DNA from: DASZQY01 sp035548515
GTDB lineage: Bacteria > Pseudomonadota > Alphaproteobacteria > Rhizobiales > Kaistiaceae
Length of the DNA: 47,859 bases
Assembly (NCBI GenBank): GCA_035548515.1
Contig: DASZSW010000020.1
Coordinates: 1 to 47,859, forward strand
Direction: 5' to 3'
Translations under genes and position numbers: made by a program
Part shown: piece by piece, positions 7,633 to 16,230 of the stretch
Numbering within the stretch: position 1 is the first letter of the stretch
How the letters are laid out: every line of letters begins with the position of its first letter
Notes under the pieces: model-generated
The model's input: only the letters and a program-made list of their open reading frames with translations
Told to the model about the DNA's origin: nothing
Databases searched by the model: none

Positions 7633-8583
7633 ATGCGCGATCCCTATGAAGTGCTGGGCGTGAGCCGGACGGCGAGCGAAGCCGAGATCAAATCGGCGTT
7701 CCGGAAGCTCGCCAAGAAGCATCACCCCGACGCAAACAAGAGCGACCCGAAGGCCAAGGAACGCTTCAACGAGGTCAATGGCGCCTACGAGATCGTGGGC
7801 GACAAGGCCAAGCGGAAGCAGTTCGACCGCGGCGAAATCGGCGCGGACGGCAAGCCGCGGTTCCAGCAGGGACCCGGCTTCGGCGGCTTCGAGGGATTCG
7901 GACAGCGCGGACCGCAGCCCGGCGGAGCGCGCACGTTCCGCTGGTCGACGGCGAACCCCAGCGACGATCCGTTCGGCGGCGAGGATATCCTGTCCGACAT
8001 TCTCGGCGGCTTCGGCCGGGGACGCGGGCAACAGCGGCCGCAGCAACGGGGCGAGGATGTCACCGCCAACGCGGCAGTCACGCTCGAGCAGCTTCTGCGC
8101 GGCGAGAAGTTGCGCGTCGATCTGCCGACCGGGCGGACTGTCGAAGTCAGCGTCCCCGCCGGCACACGCTCCGGTCAGACCATTCGCCTCAAGGGTCAGG
8201 GCCGTGGCGGCGCTTATGGCGGACCGCCGGGCGACGCACTCATCACCGTAGACTTCGTCCCGCACCCGGTGTTCCGCGTCGATGGCGATGCGCTGCGGCG
8301 GGACGTCTCAATCACCCTCGACGAGGCGGTGCTCGGCGCCAAGATCCGCGTGCCCACACTCGATGGCCCGGTGACCCTCACGGTGCCGCCGAACTCATCG
8401 GGCGGGCGCGCTTTGCGGCTGCGCGGCAAGGGCCTGCCGCGGGCGGGTGGTGACCACGGCGACCTGTTGGTCAACCTGCGCATCGTGTTGCCGGAAGGCG
8501 GCGACCCGGACCTCGAGGCTCTGATGCAGAAGTGGCGCGGGGCGCATCGCTACGCGGCGCGCGACGAGGAAGCAGAAAGCTAG
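7633..8583 (+). CDS. DnaJ-class co-chaperone, CbpA-like (no zinc finger)
   Basis: 316 residues. The J domain occupies residues 1-65 with the invariant HPD tripeptide in KKHHPDANKSDPKAKERF, which stimulates DnaK ATPase. A Gly/Phe/Arg-rich linker (about 66-145) follows, then the two beta-barrel substrate-binding domains of type II J-proteins, with SVPAGTRSGQTIRLKGQG and LTVPPNSSGGRALRLRGKG as the repeated motif. The four CxxCxGxG zinc repeats of true DnaJ are absent, and no cysteine is seen, so this is CbpA-like and not dnaJ proper. Its stop TAG shares CTAG (8580-8583) with the stop of convergent tsaC. Confidence 0.92.
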   Translation: MRDPYEVLGVSRTASEAEIKSAFRKLAKKHHPDANKSDPKAKERFNEVNGAYEIVGDKAKRKQFDRGEIGADGKPRFQQGPGFGGFEGFGQRGPQPGGARTFRWSTANPSDDPFGGEDILSDILGGFGRGRGQQRPQQRGEDVTANAAVTLEQLLRGEKLRVDLPTGRTVEVSVPAGTRSGQTIRLKGQGRGGAYGGPPGDALITVDFVPHPVFRVDGDALRRDVSITLDEAVLGAKIRVPTLDGPVTLTVPPNSSGGRALRLRGKGLPRAGGDHGDLLVNLRIVLPEGGDPDLEALMQKWRGAHRYAARDEEAES

Positions 8584-9530
8584 GATCGGGGCGCGGCGGC
8601 GCGCTGGAGGCGATCGTTGATCGCCTCGCCCAGGCCCTCGTTCGGAATTGGCATCACGGCGATCGCATCGGCTTCGGCATCGAGCGCGCGCAAAGCGGCG
8701 AAGAGATTCGCCGCCGCCTCGCGGAGATCGCGCGTGGGACTGAGGTTCACGGTTACGACGGCGCCGGGCGGCGGCTCGCCGAAGGCGAGCAGCGCCTCGC
8801 CGGGCATCACCGATTTCGCGTTCAAGCGCAGTGCGGCGTCCGGGGCGTAGTGGGACGCAAGCATGCCGGGCGCCGCGATCACACCGGCCGCGGGTACGGC
8901 CAGTGGCATGCCCAGCGCCTTCTCGATGTCCGCACGCGCGAGCCCACCGGCGCGGAGCAACGTCGGCGTGCCCGCAAGGCCGACGATGGTCGACTCGATA
9001 CCGACCGGGCTCGGCCCGGCGTCCAGCACCATGGCGACCGCATCGGCGAAATCGGCGGCGACGTGCTGCGCCGTCGTGGCGCTGACGTGGCCGGAGCGGT
9101 TGGCGCTCGGAGCGGCAAGCGGCCGGCCCGTCTCCTGCAGCAGCGCCTGGGCTACCGGGTGCGACGGCACACGAATGGCGATCGTCGGCAGGCCCGCGGT
9201 GACCAGATCGGCGATGACCGCATCGCCGCGCCGTGGCAGCACCAGCGTCAGCGGCCCGGGCCAGAAAGCGGCAGCGAGGCGTGCTGCCTCGTCGGTGAAC
9301 GTCACGATCGATTGCGCTGCGGCCGCGTCCGGCACGTGGACGATGAGCGGGTTGAAGCGGGGCCGACCCTTCGCCGCAAAGATGCCGGCGACGGCGCGGG
9401 CGTTGGTCGCATCGGCGGCGAGGCCGTAGACGGTCTCGGTGGGCATCGCGACCAGCTCGCCGGCGCGTAGCAGCCCAGCCGCCTCGGCGACGGCGGCGGG
9501 GTCAGAGGCGCTGCGAATGCGGACTGCCAT
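8580..9530 (-). CDS. tsaC: L-threonylcarbamoyladenylate synthase, Sua5 type
   Basis: 316 residues. It makes threonylcarbamoyl-AMP from threonine, bicarbonate and ATP for the t6A37 modification of ANN-decoding tRNAs. The YrdC domain (about 5-190) shows AGELVAMPTETVYGLAADA, KGRPRFNPLIVHV, FWPGPLTLVL and PLAAPSANRSG, the nucleotide- and threonine-binding blocks. The extra C-terminal domain with GMLASHYAPDA is the Sua5 extension, so this is the long form and not the short E. coli YrdC type. ATG 9530 is taken as start. An in-frame TTG at 9542 has a GGAGG three bases upstream and cannot be excluded. Confidence 0.95.
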   Translation of the reverse strand: MAVRIRSASDPAAVAEAAGLLRAGELVAMPTETVYGLAADATNARAVAGIFAAKGRPRFNPLIVHVPDAAAAQSIVTFTDEAARLAAAFWPGPLTLVLPRRGDAVIADLVTAGLPTIAIRVPSHPVAQALLQETGRPLAAPSANRSGHVSATTAQHVAADFADAVAMVLDAGPSPVGIESTIVGLAGTPTLLRAGGLARADIEKALGMPLAVPAAGVIAAPGMLASHYAPDAALRLNAKSVMPGEALLAFGEPPPGAVVTVNLSPTRDLREAAANLFAALRALDAEADAIAVMPIPNEGLGEAINDRLQRAAAPRS

Positions 9531-9653
9531 GGCGCGGTCCAATGGCCTCCCTGCCCGCGCCGGTCAAGCTCCGCCCCTGCGGAAAGCATGATCAGCACGA
9601 GCAGTTGTCACATCGGGGCGCTAGGGCTTACCAAAGGCGTCAGAAACAAATCT

Positions 9654-9670
9654 CTTCGGATAAACCGAAG
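9654..9670. other. small inverted repeat upstream of the enoyl-CoA hydratase gene
   Basis: CTTCGG-ATAAA-CCGAAG is a perfect 6-base stem in the 202 bases between the divergent tsaC and enoyl-CoA hydratase genes. It could be an operator or a leader hairpin; nothing else in this gap is recognisable. Confidence 0.3.
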
Positions 9671-9732
9671 GTTACGGGCTATGCTCGGCGAGCGGGCAGC
9701 CCGGCGGAAGGCCCCGGGGGAGACGTGCCGGA

Positions 9733-10482
9733 ATGATCGACCACCTCAGCGCCGATGTGCAGGACGGCGTGCAGACCATCCGTTTCGACCGGGTCGAGCA
9801 TGAAAACATGCTGACCTCGGCGATGCTGGAGGCGGCCGCAGATTCCATAGCTTTCGGGGAGAGTTCCTCACGCGTGCGGGTGATCCTGATCACCGGCGGC
9901 CCGGGCATCTTCACGGCCGGCCACGACCCGGTCGAGCTCCAGATTTTCACCGAGGAGGGCATGATCTCCGAGGGCGCGATCCGGCTCGCCAAGACTTTGG
10001 CGACCATCGACAAGCCGGTGATCGCCGCCGTGGATGGGCCCGTTTTCGGATTCGGCACGACGCTGCTGATGCTTTGCGACTACGTGGTCGCCTCCGAATG
10101 GGCGAGTTTTGCTGCGCCCTTCGTCGACCTCGGGATCGCGCCGGATGCCGGATCTTCCCTTCTGGCGCCGCGGCTTATGGGCTACCAGCGCGCGTTCGCG
10201 ATGCTGGTCATGGGGGACCATTTCGACATCCATCAGGCGCGGGAAGCCGGCCTGGTCAACCGCATCGTGGCGCCGGAGGAAGTGGAAAGCGCGGGCCGCG
10301 AGGCGGCCTACACCATCGCCGCCAAGCCGCCGGAGGCCGTGCGCCTGGCCCGCCGGCTGATGCGCGGCGAACGGCGCGACGTCGTGCAACGGATCGATCA
10401 GGAGGCCGGCGCGTTCACAGACCTGTTGAAGTCGCCCGCCGCGCGCGACGCTCTGCAAGCTTATCTCGACAAGCAGCGCTAG
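9733..10482 (+). CDS. enoyl-CoA hydratase/isomerase family protein
   Basis: 249 residues, a single crotonase fold. The oxyanion-hole segments are ITGGPGIFTAGHDP (about residues 55-68) and AAVDGPVFGFGTTLLMLCDYV (about 97-117). The position that usually carries the catalytic glutamate in hydratases reads GIAPDAGSS, with aspartate, closer to delta3,delta2-enoyl-CoA isomerase-like members. The gene probably acts in fatty-acid or aromatic acyl-CoA breakdown, but the exact reaction cannot be assigned from sequence. It precedes the HDAC-like gene by 52 bases on the same strand and may be co-transcribed. Confidence 0.9.
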   Translation: MIDHLSADVQDGVQTIRFDRVEHENMLTSAMLEAAADSIAFGESSSRVRVILITGGPGIFTAGHDPVELQIFTEEGMISEGAIRLAKTLATIDKPVIAAVDGPVFGFGTTLLMLCDYVVASEWASFAAPFVDLGIAPDAGSSLLAPRLMGYQRAFAMLVMGDHFDIHQAREAGLVNRIVAPEEVESAGREAAYTIAAKPPEAVRLARRLMRGERRDVVQRIDQEAGAFTDLLKSPAARDALQAYLDKQR

Positions 10483-10534
10483 ACTGGCGCTTCCGGAGAG
10501 AGAACTCCGCGGCGGCAAGTGAGGCATCGAGACA

Positions 10535-11461
10535 GTGGCCACCCTTCTCGTGCAGGACCCTGTATTTCTGAAGCACCAGGTGCCTGAGGGGCACCCCGAG
10601 CGGCCGGCACGCATGGGAGCCGTGAGCGACGCGCTTGCCGATGGCCGGTTTGATGCCCTTGTCCGGCGCACATCTGCCGAGGCGCCGCTGGAACGCGTGC
10701 TGCTCGCGCACGAGGCCGGCTACGTCGAGGAGATCGAGAAGGCGCTGCCCGAGGAAGGCATTGTGCAGATCGAGGCCGACTCCTACCTCAGCCCGGAAAG
10801 TTTCGCCGTCGCCCGCCATGCAGTCGGTGGCGCGTGCCTGGCCGTCGATGCAGTGCTCGGCGGCGAGACCGCAAACGCGTTCGCAGCGGCACGTCCGCCC
10901 GGCCACCATGCCGAAGCCGACCGGCCGATGGGCTTCTGTCTGTTCAACAACGCCGCCATCGCCGCCCGTCACGCGCAGAAGGCACACGGCCTCGGCCGCG
11001 TCGCGATCATCGACTGGGACGTGCATCACGGTAACGGCACGCAGGCGATCGTGTGGGACGACCCCTCGATCCTCTACGCCTCGACGCACCAGATGCCGCT
11101 CTACCCCGGCACCGGCGCCATGTCGGAGACCGGCGCGGGCAACATCTTCAACGCGCCCCTTTCGGCCGGCGACGAAGGCGACGAGTTCCGCGAGGCGCTG
11201 ACCGAGCGGGTGTTCCCGGCGGTCGAAAAATTTGCACCGGAGCTGATCATCATCTCGGCGGGGTTCGATGCGCACTGGCGCGATCCGCTGGCGGGCGTGA
11301 ACCTGCGCGAGGACGACTTCGGCTGGGCGACCGAGGCGGTGATGGCGCTCGCCGACCGGCATTGCCGGGGCCGGGTCGTCAGCCTGCTCGAAGGCGGGTA
11401 TGATCTCACCGGGCTTGCGGATTCCGTCACAGCCCACGTGGCGATGCTGATGAAGGCGTGA
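10535..11461 (+). CDS. histone deacetylase/AcuC/AphA family deacetylase
   Basis: 308 residues, an arginase/deacetylase fold covering the whole length. Active-site blocks are seen: LRPPGHHAE-like ARPPGHHAEADRPMGFCLFN with the two catalytic histidines, DWDVHHGNGTQ with zinc ligands, and SAGFDAHWRDPLAG with the third zinc aspartate. Bacterial members deacetylate acetyl-lysine, acetylpolyamines or acetoin-pathway enzymes; the substrate cannot be read here. The start is GTG 10535, and no in-frame ATG lies before the conserved N-terminus. The stop TGA is followed after one base by the ATG of xseB, so the two are coupled. Such a gene upstream of xseB-dxs is common in Rhizobiales. Confidence 0.92.
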   Translation: MATLLVQDPVFLKHQVPEGHPERPARMGAVSDALADGRFDALVRRTSAEAPLERVLLAHEAGYVEEIEKALPEEGIVQIEADSYLSPESFAVARHAVGGACLAVDAVLGGETANAFAAARPPGHHAEADRPMGFCLFNNAAIAARHAQKAHGLGRVAIIDWDVHHGNGTQAIVWDDPSILYASTHQMPLYPGTGAMSETGAGNIFNAPLSAGDEGDEFREALTERVFPAVEKFAPELIIISAGFDAHWRDPLAGVNLREDDFGWATEAVMALADRHCRGRVVSLLEGGYDLTGLADSVTAHVAMLMKA

Positions 11462-11462
11462 G

Positions 11463-11714
11463 ATGGCCGAGACGAAACCGGCGGTGGTCGAGGAGCTGAG
11501 CTTCGAGAAGGCGCTGGCCGAGCTCGAGCAGATCGTCTCGCGGCTCGAGCGCGGCGACGTGCCGCTTGCCGAATCGATCGCGATCTACGAGCGCGGCGAG
11601 GCGTTGAAGAATCGCTGCGCGGCTTTGCTCAAGGAAGCCGAGGCTCGGGTGGAGAAGATCCGGTTGTCACCCGGCGGGAAGCCGGCGGGGATCGAGCCGC
11701 TGGACGTGGAGTAG
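11463..11714 (+). CDS. xseB: exodeoxyribonuclease VII small subunit
   Basis: 83 residues. Typical XseB sequence: LSFEKALAELEQIVSRLERG followed by LAESIAIYERGEALKNRC and a C-terminal EARVEKIRLSPGG. The small helical subunit coats the large subunit XseA of the single-strand-specific exonuclease; xseA is not in this window. It starts one base after the HDAC-like stop. In many alphaproteobacteria xseB is directly followed by dxs; here a repeat cluster and a pirin gene lie between. Confidence 0.96.
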   Translation: MAETKPAVVEELSFEKALAELEQIVSRLERGDVPLAESIAIYERGEALKNRCAALLKEAEARVEKIRLSPGGKPAGIEPLDVE

Positions 11715-11743
11715 GCGCGGGCACCCGGCGCCGACTGCAGCGT

Positions 11744-11795
11744 ACCCCTCCCCAAAACGCCTTCGGCGTTTTGACCCTCCCGCAAGGGGAGGGTT
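11744..11795. repeat. palindromic repeat, family 2, copy A
   Basis: 52 bases. CCCCTCCCC at the left pairs with GGGGAGGG at the right, with an internal hairpin AAAACGCCTTCGGCGTTTT, followed by ACCCTCCCGCAAGGGGAGGG. It lies right after xseB and may terminate transcription. Inverse copies are at 11835-11886, and others at 11908-11960 and 22629-22680. Confidence 0.85.
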
Positions 11796-11834
11796 CACTC
11801 TCTCAGCCGCTGCGCGGAACATCGCAGCGCATGA

Positions 11835-11886
11835 GCCCTCCCCTTGCGGGAGGGCCAAAACCGCGTGGCGGTTTTGGGGAGGGGTT
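11835..11886. repeat. palindromic repeat, family 2, copy B (inverted)
   Basis: Reverse complement of copy A with a compensatory change in the internal hairpin: CCAAAACCGCGTGGCGGTTTTGG here. With copy A 40 bases away it forms a large inverted pair around a short centre containing CTCTCAGCCGCTGCGCGG. Confidence 0.85.
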
Positions 11887-11907
11887 CCACCTATCCGGAG
11901 AGGTCGC

Positions 11908-11960
11908 ACCCCCTCCCGAAATCGCTGGCGCGATTTCGACCTCCCCTCAAGGGGGAGGTT
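11908..11960. repeat. palindromic repeat, family 2, copy C (diverged)
   Basis: Same architecture as copy A: CCCCCTCCC, internal hairpin GAAATCGCTGGCGCGATTTC, then CCTCCCCTCAAGGGGGAGG. The internal hairpin sequence is changed on both sides so that pairing is kept, which argues that the structure is selected. It ends 50 bases before the pirin start. Confidence 0.8.
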
Positions 11961-12009
11961 GGCAGCCCGCCCGCCAGCGCTATTTTTGCTTCCCGGAAGG
12001 AACCCGTCC

Positions 12010-12927
12010 ATGCGCCGCTTGCCCCTGCCCGATCCGATGCTTGGCGAAGTCGCGGCGGCCGATACGATCGACATGATCATCGTGCCGCGGCTCCGCGATA
12101 TCGGGGCGACGATGGTGAAGCGGGCGTTGCCGGCGGCGCAGCGGCAGATGGTCGGGCCGTTCATCTTCCTCGATGCGTTCGGGCCGGGCGAGGCGATCAG
12201 CGGCGAGAAGTTCGACGTGCGCCCGCACCCGCATATCGGGCTCGCCACGGTGTCGTACCTGCTGGAGGGCGCGATCGTGCATCGCGACTCGGTCGGCAGC
12301 GAGCAGACGATCATGCCGGGCGACGTGAACTGGATGACCGCCGGCAAGGGCATCGCGCACTCGGAGCGGGCGCCGAAGGAGACGCATGGGCAGGCCGTGC
12401 GGGTGCACGGCTTCCAGACCTGGGTGGCGCTGCCGAAGACGCACGAGGAGGCAGCGCCGACGTTTTTCCATCACGGGAAGGCGGACCTTCCGGTCATCAC
12501 CGGCGATGGCGCTACGGTGCGGCTAGCGGTCGGTTCGCTGTATGGCGAGAGGGCGCCGGTCTCGACGTTCACCGAGATGTTTTTCGCCGACGTGGTGCTC
12601 GAGGCCGGGGCGAAGCTGCCGCTCGATGCGCAGCATGAGGAGCGGGCTGCGTATCTTTCCGAGGGAACCGTCGAGATTGGCGGCGATACGTTCGAGCCGG
12701 ACCGGCTGATCGTGTTCAAGCCGGGCGAAGGTATGACGATCACGGCCAGGACCCCTGCCCGGCTGATCCTGCTCGGCGGCGCGCCGATGGACGGGCCGCG
12801 GCACATCTGGTGGAACTTCGTGTCCTCGACGAAGGAGCGCATCGAGCAGGCCAAGGCCGACTGGAAGGCGGGCCGCTTCGACAAGGTTTTCGGGGACGAG
12901 AAAGACTTCATTCCCCTACCGGAATGA
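12010..12927 (+). CDS. pirin family protein
   Basis: 305 residues, two cupin domains. The N-terminal cupin has the pirin metal-site motifs: VGPFIFLDAFGPGEAI, DVRPHPHIGLATVSYLLEG with the paired histidines, then HRDSVGSEQTIMPGDVNWMTAGKGIAHSE-type sequence with a third histidine. The C-terminal cupin (about 190-290) ends WWNFVSSTKERIEQAKADW, also typical. Bacterial pirins include quercetinases and regulators of central metabolism; the role here is not inferable. The start ATG 12010 follows GGAAGGAA. The gene sits between xseB and dxs behind three family 2 repeats. Confidence 0.94.
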   Translation: MRRLPLPDPMLGEVAAADTIDMIIVPRLRDIGATMVKRALPAAQRQMVGPFIFLDAFGPGEAISGEKFDVRPHPHIGLATVSYLLEGAIVHRDSVGSEQTIMPGDVNWMTAGKGIAHSERAPKETHGQAVRVHGFQTWVALPKTHEEAAPTFFHHGKADLPVITGDGATVRLAVGSLYGERAPVSTFTEMFFADVVLEAGAKLPLDAQHEERAAYLSEGTVEIGGDTFEPDRLIVFKPGEGMTITARTPARLILLGGAPMDGPRHIWWNFVSSTKERIEQAKADWKAGRFDKVFGDEKDFIPLPE

Positions 12928-12999
12928 TGCCTTGTTTGCGTGAGACAGGGGAAGGTGTAAGGCTACCTGCGACCCCCGTTTCCCGCGGATTCTCTCACT

Positions 13000-14937
13000 T
13001 TGACCGGCGACCTTGCGACTCCCCTCCTCGACCGGATCAACACGCCGGACGACCTTCGCCGCCTGCCGGAATCCGATCTGAAGCAGGTCGCGGACGAGTT
13101 GCGGCGGGAGACCATCTCCGCGGTGTCGGTGACAGGCGGTCATCTCGGCGCCGGGCTGGGCGTGGTCGAGCTGACGGTAGCGCTGCACTACGTCTTCGAT
13201 ACGCCGCGCGACAAGCTGATCTGGGACGTCGGCCATCAGGCCTATCCGCACAAGATCCTGACCGGGAGGCGCGAGCGCATCCGCACGCTTCGCGCGCCCG
13301 GAGGCCTTTCGGGCTTCACCAAGCGGGCGGAAAGCGACTACGACCCGTTCGGCGCGGCGCACTCCTCCACGTCCATCTCGGCGGCGCTCGGCATGGCCGT
13401 GGCGCGCGATCTCTCGGGCGGCGACAACAACGTCGTCGCGGTGATCGGCGACGGCGCGATGTCGGCGGGCATGGCGTACGAGGCGATGAACAACGCTGGG
13501 CATCTCAAGTCCCGGCTGATCGTGATCCTCAACGACAACGACATGTCGATCGCGCCGCCGGTGGGCGCGATGTCGGCGCACCTCGCGCGGCTGGTTTCGG
13601 GGCGGACGTATCGCCGTTTCCGTCAGTTCGGCAAGCGGATCGCGGACCGGCTGCCACGCTTCTTCCGCGACAAGATGCGCACGACCGAGGAATTCGTGCG
13701 CAGCTACTGGACCGGCGGCACGATGTTCGAGGAACTCGGCTTCTACTACGTCGGGCCGATCGACGGGCATAACCTCGACCACCTGCTGCCTGTGCTGAAG
13801 AACGTTCGCGACACGCGCAACGGGCCGATCCTGGTCCACGTCGTGACCAAGAAGGGCAAGGGTTACGCACCGGCCGAGGCTTCGGATGACAAGTATCACG
13901 GCGTCGCCAAGTTCGACGTCGTCACCGGCAAACAGGCAAAAGCCGCGACCAACGCGCCCGCCTACACCAAGGTGTTCGCCAACGCGCTGATCAGGCAAGC
14001 GGAGAAGGACGACAAGATCGTCGCGATCACCGCGGCGATGCCGGGCGGCACCGGCCTCGACCTTTTCGGCGAGCGGTTCCCGGCGCGCACCTTCGATGTC
14101 GGCATCGCGGAGCAGCACGCGGTGACCTTCGCGGGCGGACTTGCCACCGAGGGCTACAAGCCGTTCGTGGCGATCTATTCGACCTTCCTGCAGCGCGCCT
14201 ACGATCAGGTGGTGCATGACGTCGCGATCCAGTCGCTGCCGGTGCGTTTCGCCATCGACCGCGCCGGATATGTCGGCGCCGATGGGCCGACGCACGCCGG
14301 TTCGTACGACACCACGTACCTCGCCTGCCTCCCCGGCTTCGTCGTCATGGCGCCGTCGGATGAGGCGGAGCTGGTGCACATGATCGCGACCTCGGTGGCT
14401 ATCAACGACCGGCCGTCGGCGTTCCGCTATCCGCGCGGCGACGGCGTCGGTGTCGAGATGCCCGAGACGGGCGTGGCGCTGGACATCGGCCGGGGGCGTA
14501 TCGTGCGCGAGGGCAGCAAGGTCGCGATCCTTTCGTACGGGACGCGGCTCGCCGACGCACTGAAGGCGGCGGAGGAACTCGACACGTACGGGCTGCCGGC
14601 GACGGTGGCCGATGCGCGTTTCGCCAAGCCGCTGGACACGGCGCTGATCGACCGGCTGGTGGCCAGCCACGAGGTGCTGATCACGGTGGAGGAAGGCGCT
14701 GTCGGCGGGTTTGGGTCGCACGTGCTGGCGCATCTCGCCAGGACGGGCGTGCTGGACTCCGCCAGCAAAGGCGGGGGCCTGAAGGTGCGCACGCTCGCCA
14801 TGCCCGACCGTTTCATGGACCAGAACAAGCCCGAGGCGATGATCGCGGCCGCCGGGCTCGATGCGCACGGCATCGTCGGAGCGGTGTTTGCCGCGCTCGG
14901 ACGGACGCTCGCCTCGCCTGCATCCCGCCTCGCTTAA
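13000..14937 (+). CDS. dxs: 1-deoxy-D-xylulose-5-phosphate synthase
   Basis: 645 residues, full length. It condenses pyruvate and glyceraldehyde 3-phosphate, the first step of the MEP isoprenoid pathway, with thiamine diphosphate. Seen: TPLLDRINTPDDLRRLP start block, GHQAYPHKILTGR, the ThDP motif GDGAMSAGMAYEAMNNAG, and the transketolase pyrimidine-binding block FDVGIAEQHAVTFAGGLA. Translation appears to start at TTG 13000, since no ATG or GTG lies in frame upstream of the conserved N-terminus; the ribosome-binding site is weak. The following MFS gene starts nine bases after its stop. Confidence 0.96.
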   Translation: MTGDLATPLLDRINTPDDLRRLPESDLKQVADELRRETISAVSVTGGHLGAGLGVVELTVALHYVFDTPRDKLIWDVGHQAYPHKILTGRRERIRTLRAPGGLSGFTKRAESDYDPFGAAHSSTSISAALGMAVARDLSGGDNNVVAVIGDGAMSAGMAYEAMNNAGHLKSRLIVILNDNDMSIAPPVGAMSAHLARLVSGRTYRRFRQFGKRIADRLPRFFRDKMRTTEEFVRSYWTGGTMFEELGFYYVGPIDGHNLDHLLPVLKNVRDTRNGPILVHVVTKKGKGYAPAEASDDKYHGVAKFDVVTGKQAKAATNAPAYTKVFANALIRQAEKDDKIVAITAAMPGGTGLDLFGERFPARTFDVGIAEQHAVTFAGGLATEGYKPFVAIYSTFLQRAYDQVVHDVAIQSLPVRFAIDRAGYVGADGPTHAGSYDTTYLACLPGFVVMAPSDEAELVHMIATSVAINDRPSAFRYPRGDGVGVEMPETGVALDIGRGRIVREGSKVAILSYGTRLADALKAAEELDTYGLPATVADARFAKPLDTALIDRLVASHEVLITVEEGAVGGFGSHVLAHLARTGVLDSASKGGGLKVRTLAMPDRFMDQNKPEAMIAAAGLDAHGIVGAVFAALGRTLASPASRLA

Positions 14938-14946
14938 GTCCCGCCC

Positions 14947-16230
14947 ATGTATCCCACGCTCCGGCCCATCTTCTCGCTTCTGCTCGGCCTGTTTTTCCTG
15001 ATCGTCGGGCATGGCCTGCAGCTGACGCTCGTGCCGCTGCGGGCGGAGGCGGAGGGCTGGAGCGCGTTCCAAATCGGCGCTATCGGCTCGGCGTACTACG
15101 TCGGGTTCCTCGCGGGGTGCGTGGGGACGCCATACCTGATCCTGCGGGCGGGCCACATCCGCGCCTTCATGGCGCTCGCCTCGGCCATCGCGGCGGCGAT
15201 CGTGGCGCATCCCTTGTGGGTGGCGTTCGTGCCGTGGATCGTGCTCCGCCTCATCGTCGGCGCCTCGCTCGCCGGCCTCTACATGATCATCGAAAGCTGG
15301 CTCAACGAGCGGGCCTCGAACGAGAACCGCGGCCTGATCATGTCGATCTACATCATGGTCAACTACGGGGCGCTGGCGGTCGGGCAGTTCATGGTGACGC
15401 AGGCGCCGCCGACCGCGTTCACCCTGTTCGCACTGGCGACGGTCTCGATGGCGCTCGCGTCGATTCCGCTGGCGCTGACACGGCAGCAGCAGCCGGCACC
15501 GGTGGCGCTGGTGCGGTTCCGGCCACAGGTCGTCTACCGCGCCGCCCCTGTGGGTCTTGTCGGCGTTTTCGGCTCGGGTCTTGCCAACGGCGCGTACTGG
15601 TCGCTGGGTGCTGTTGCGGCGGTGGCGCACGGCATGTCGACGTCCAATGCGGCCTTGTTCCTGACGATCGCCACGCTTTCCGGAACCTTCGCCCAATGGC
15701 CGGTTGGGCGGCTGTCGGACCGAATGGACCGGCGGTACGTGCTGGTGGCGCTGCTGGGCGGCGCGATCGTGTTCGGGCTGGTGCTCGCCCTGGTGCCGCT
15801 CACCGCGCTTGGCTGGTACATCGTCGCCGTGCCTTACGGCTTCGCGATTGCGCCGATCTATTCCATCTCGGCAGCGCACGCCTACGACCGGGTGCCAAAG
15901 GGCACCATGGTCGAGACGGCGGCCAGCCTGTTCATCGCGAGCGCCATCGGCTCGATCGTGGGGCCGCTCATCGCCTCGACGATGATGCAGCATCTCGGCG
16001 GCGCGACGCTGTTCCTCTACACCGCAGTGATCTACGCGGCGCTGGCGGCCTACGTCGTGATCCGGCTGCAGCAGCGGCCGCGGCAGCAGGACGATCCCAA
16101 GACCGACTTCCAGCGGAGCGCCGCTGTGCCCGGCGGCGGGACGATCGCGCCGGAGCCGCTCGATCCGAACGATCCCAACGTGGCGACGCCGCCGCCATCG
16201 GCCGACAATATCCATGAGGACGCGGCATGA
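14947..16230 (+). CDS. MFS transporter (YcaD-like)
   Basis: 427 residues with about twelve transmembrane helices and a cytoplasmic Pro/Asp-rich tail of about 50 residues. The segment GLYMIIESWLNERASNENRG, with its ESWLN and RG pattern, and GQWPVGRLSDRMDRR-like FAQWPVGRLSDRMDRRYV match the YcaD-type major facilitator family. The substrate is unknown. Its stop overlaps the start of the PCu(A)C copper chaperone gene in ATGA, which suggests translational coupling and perhaps a role in copper handling. I do not see the paired Met/His motifs of the copper importer CcoA clearly enough to claim copper as substrate. Confidence 0.88.
   Translation: MYPTLRPIFSLLLGLFFLIVGHGLQLTLVPLRAEAEGWSAFQIGAIGSAYYVGFLAGCVGTPYLILRAGHIRAFMALASAIAAAIVAHPLWVAFVPWIVLRLIVGASLAGLYMIIESWLNERASNENRGLIMSIYIMVNYGALAVGQFMVTQAPPTAFTLFALATVSMALASIPLALTRQQQPAPVALVRFRPQVVYRAAPVGLVGVFGSGLANGAYWSLGAVAAVAHGMSTSNAALFLTIATLSGTFAQWPVGRLSDRMDRRYVLVALLGGAIVFGLVLALVPLTALGWYIVAVPYGFAIAPIYSISAAHAYDRVPKGTMVETAASLFIASAIGSIVGPLIASTMMQHLGGATLFLYTAVIYAALAAYVVIRLQQRPRQQDDPKTDFQRSAAVPGGGTIAPEPLDPNDPNVATPPPSADNIHEDAA

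Noticed and set aside
14947..16230. Calling the MFS transporter a CcoA-type copper importer
   Set aside because: The paired methionine/histidine motifs of CcoA are not clearly present; the link to copper rests on neighbours only.
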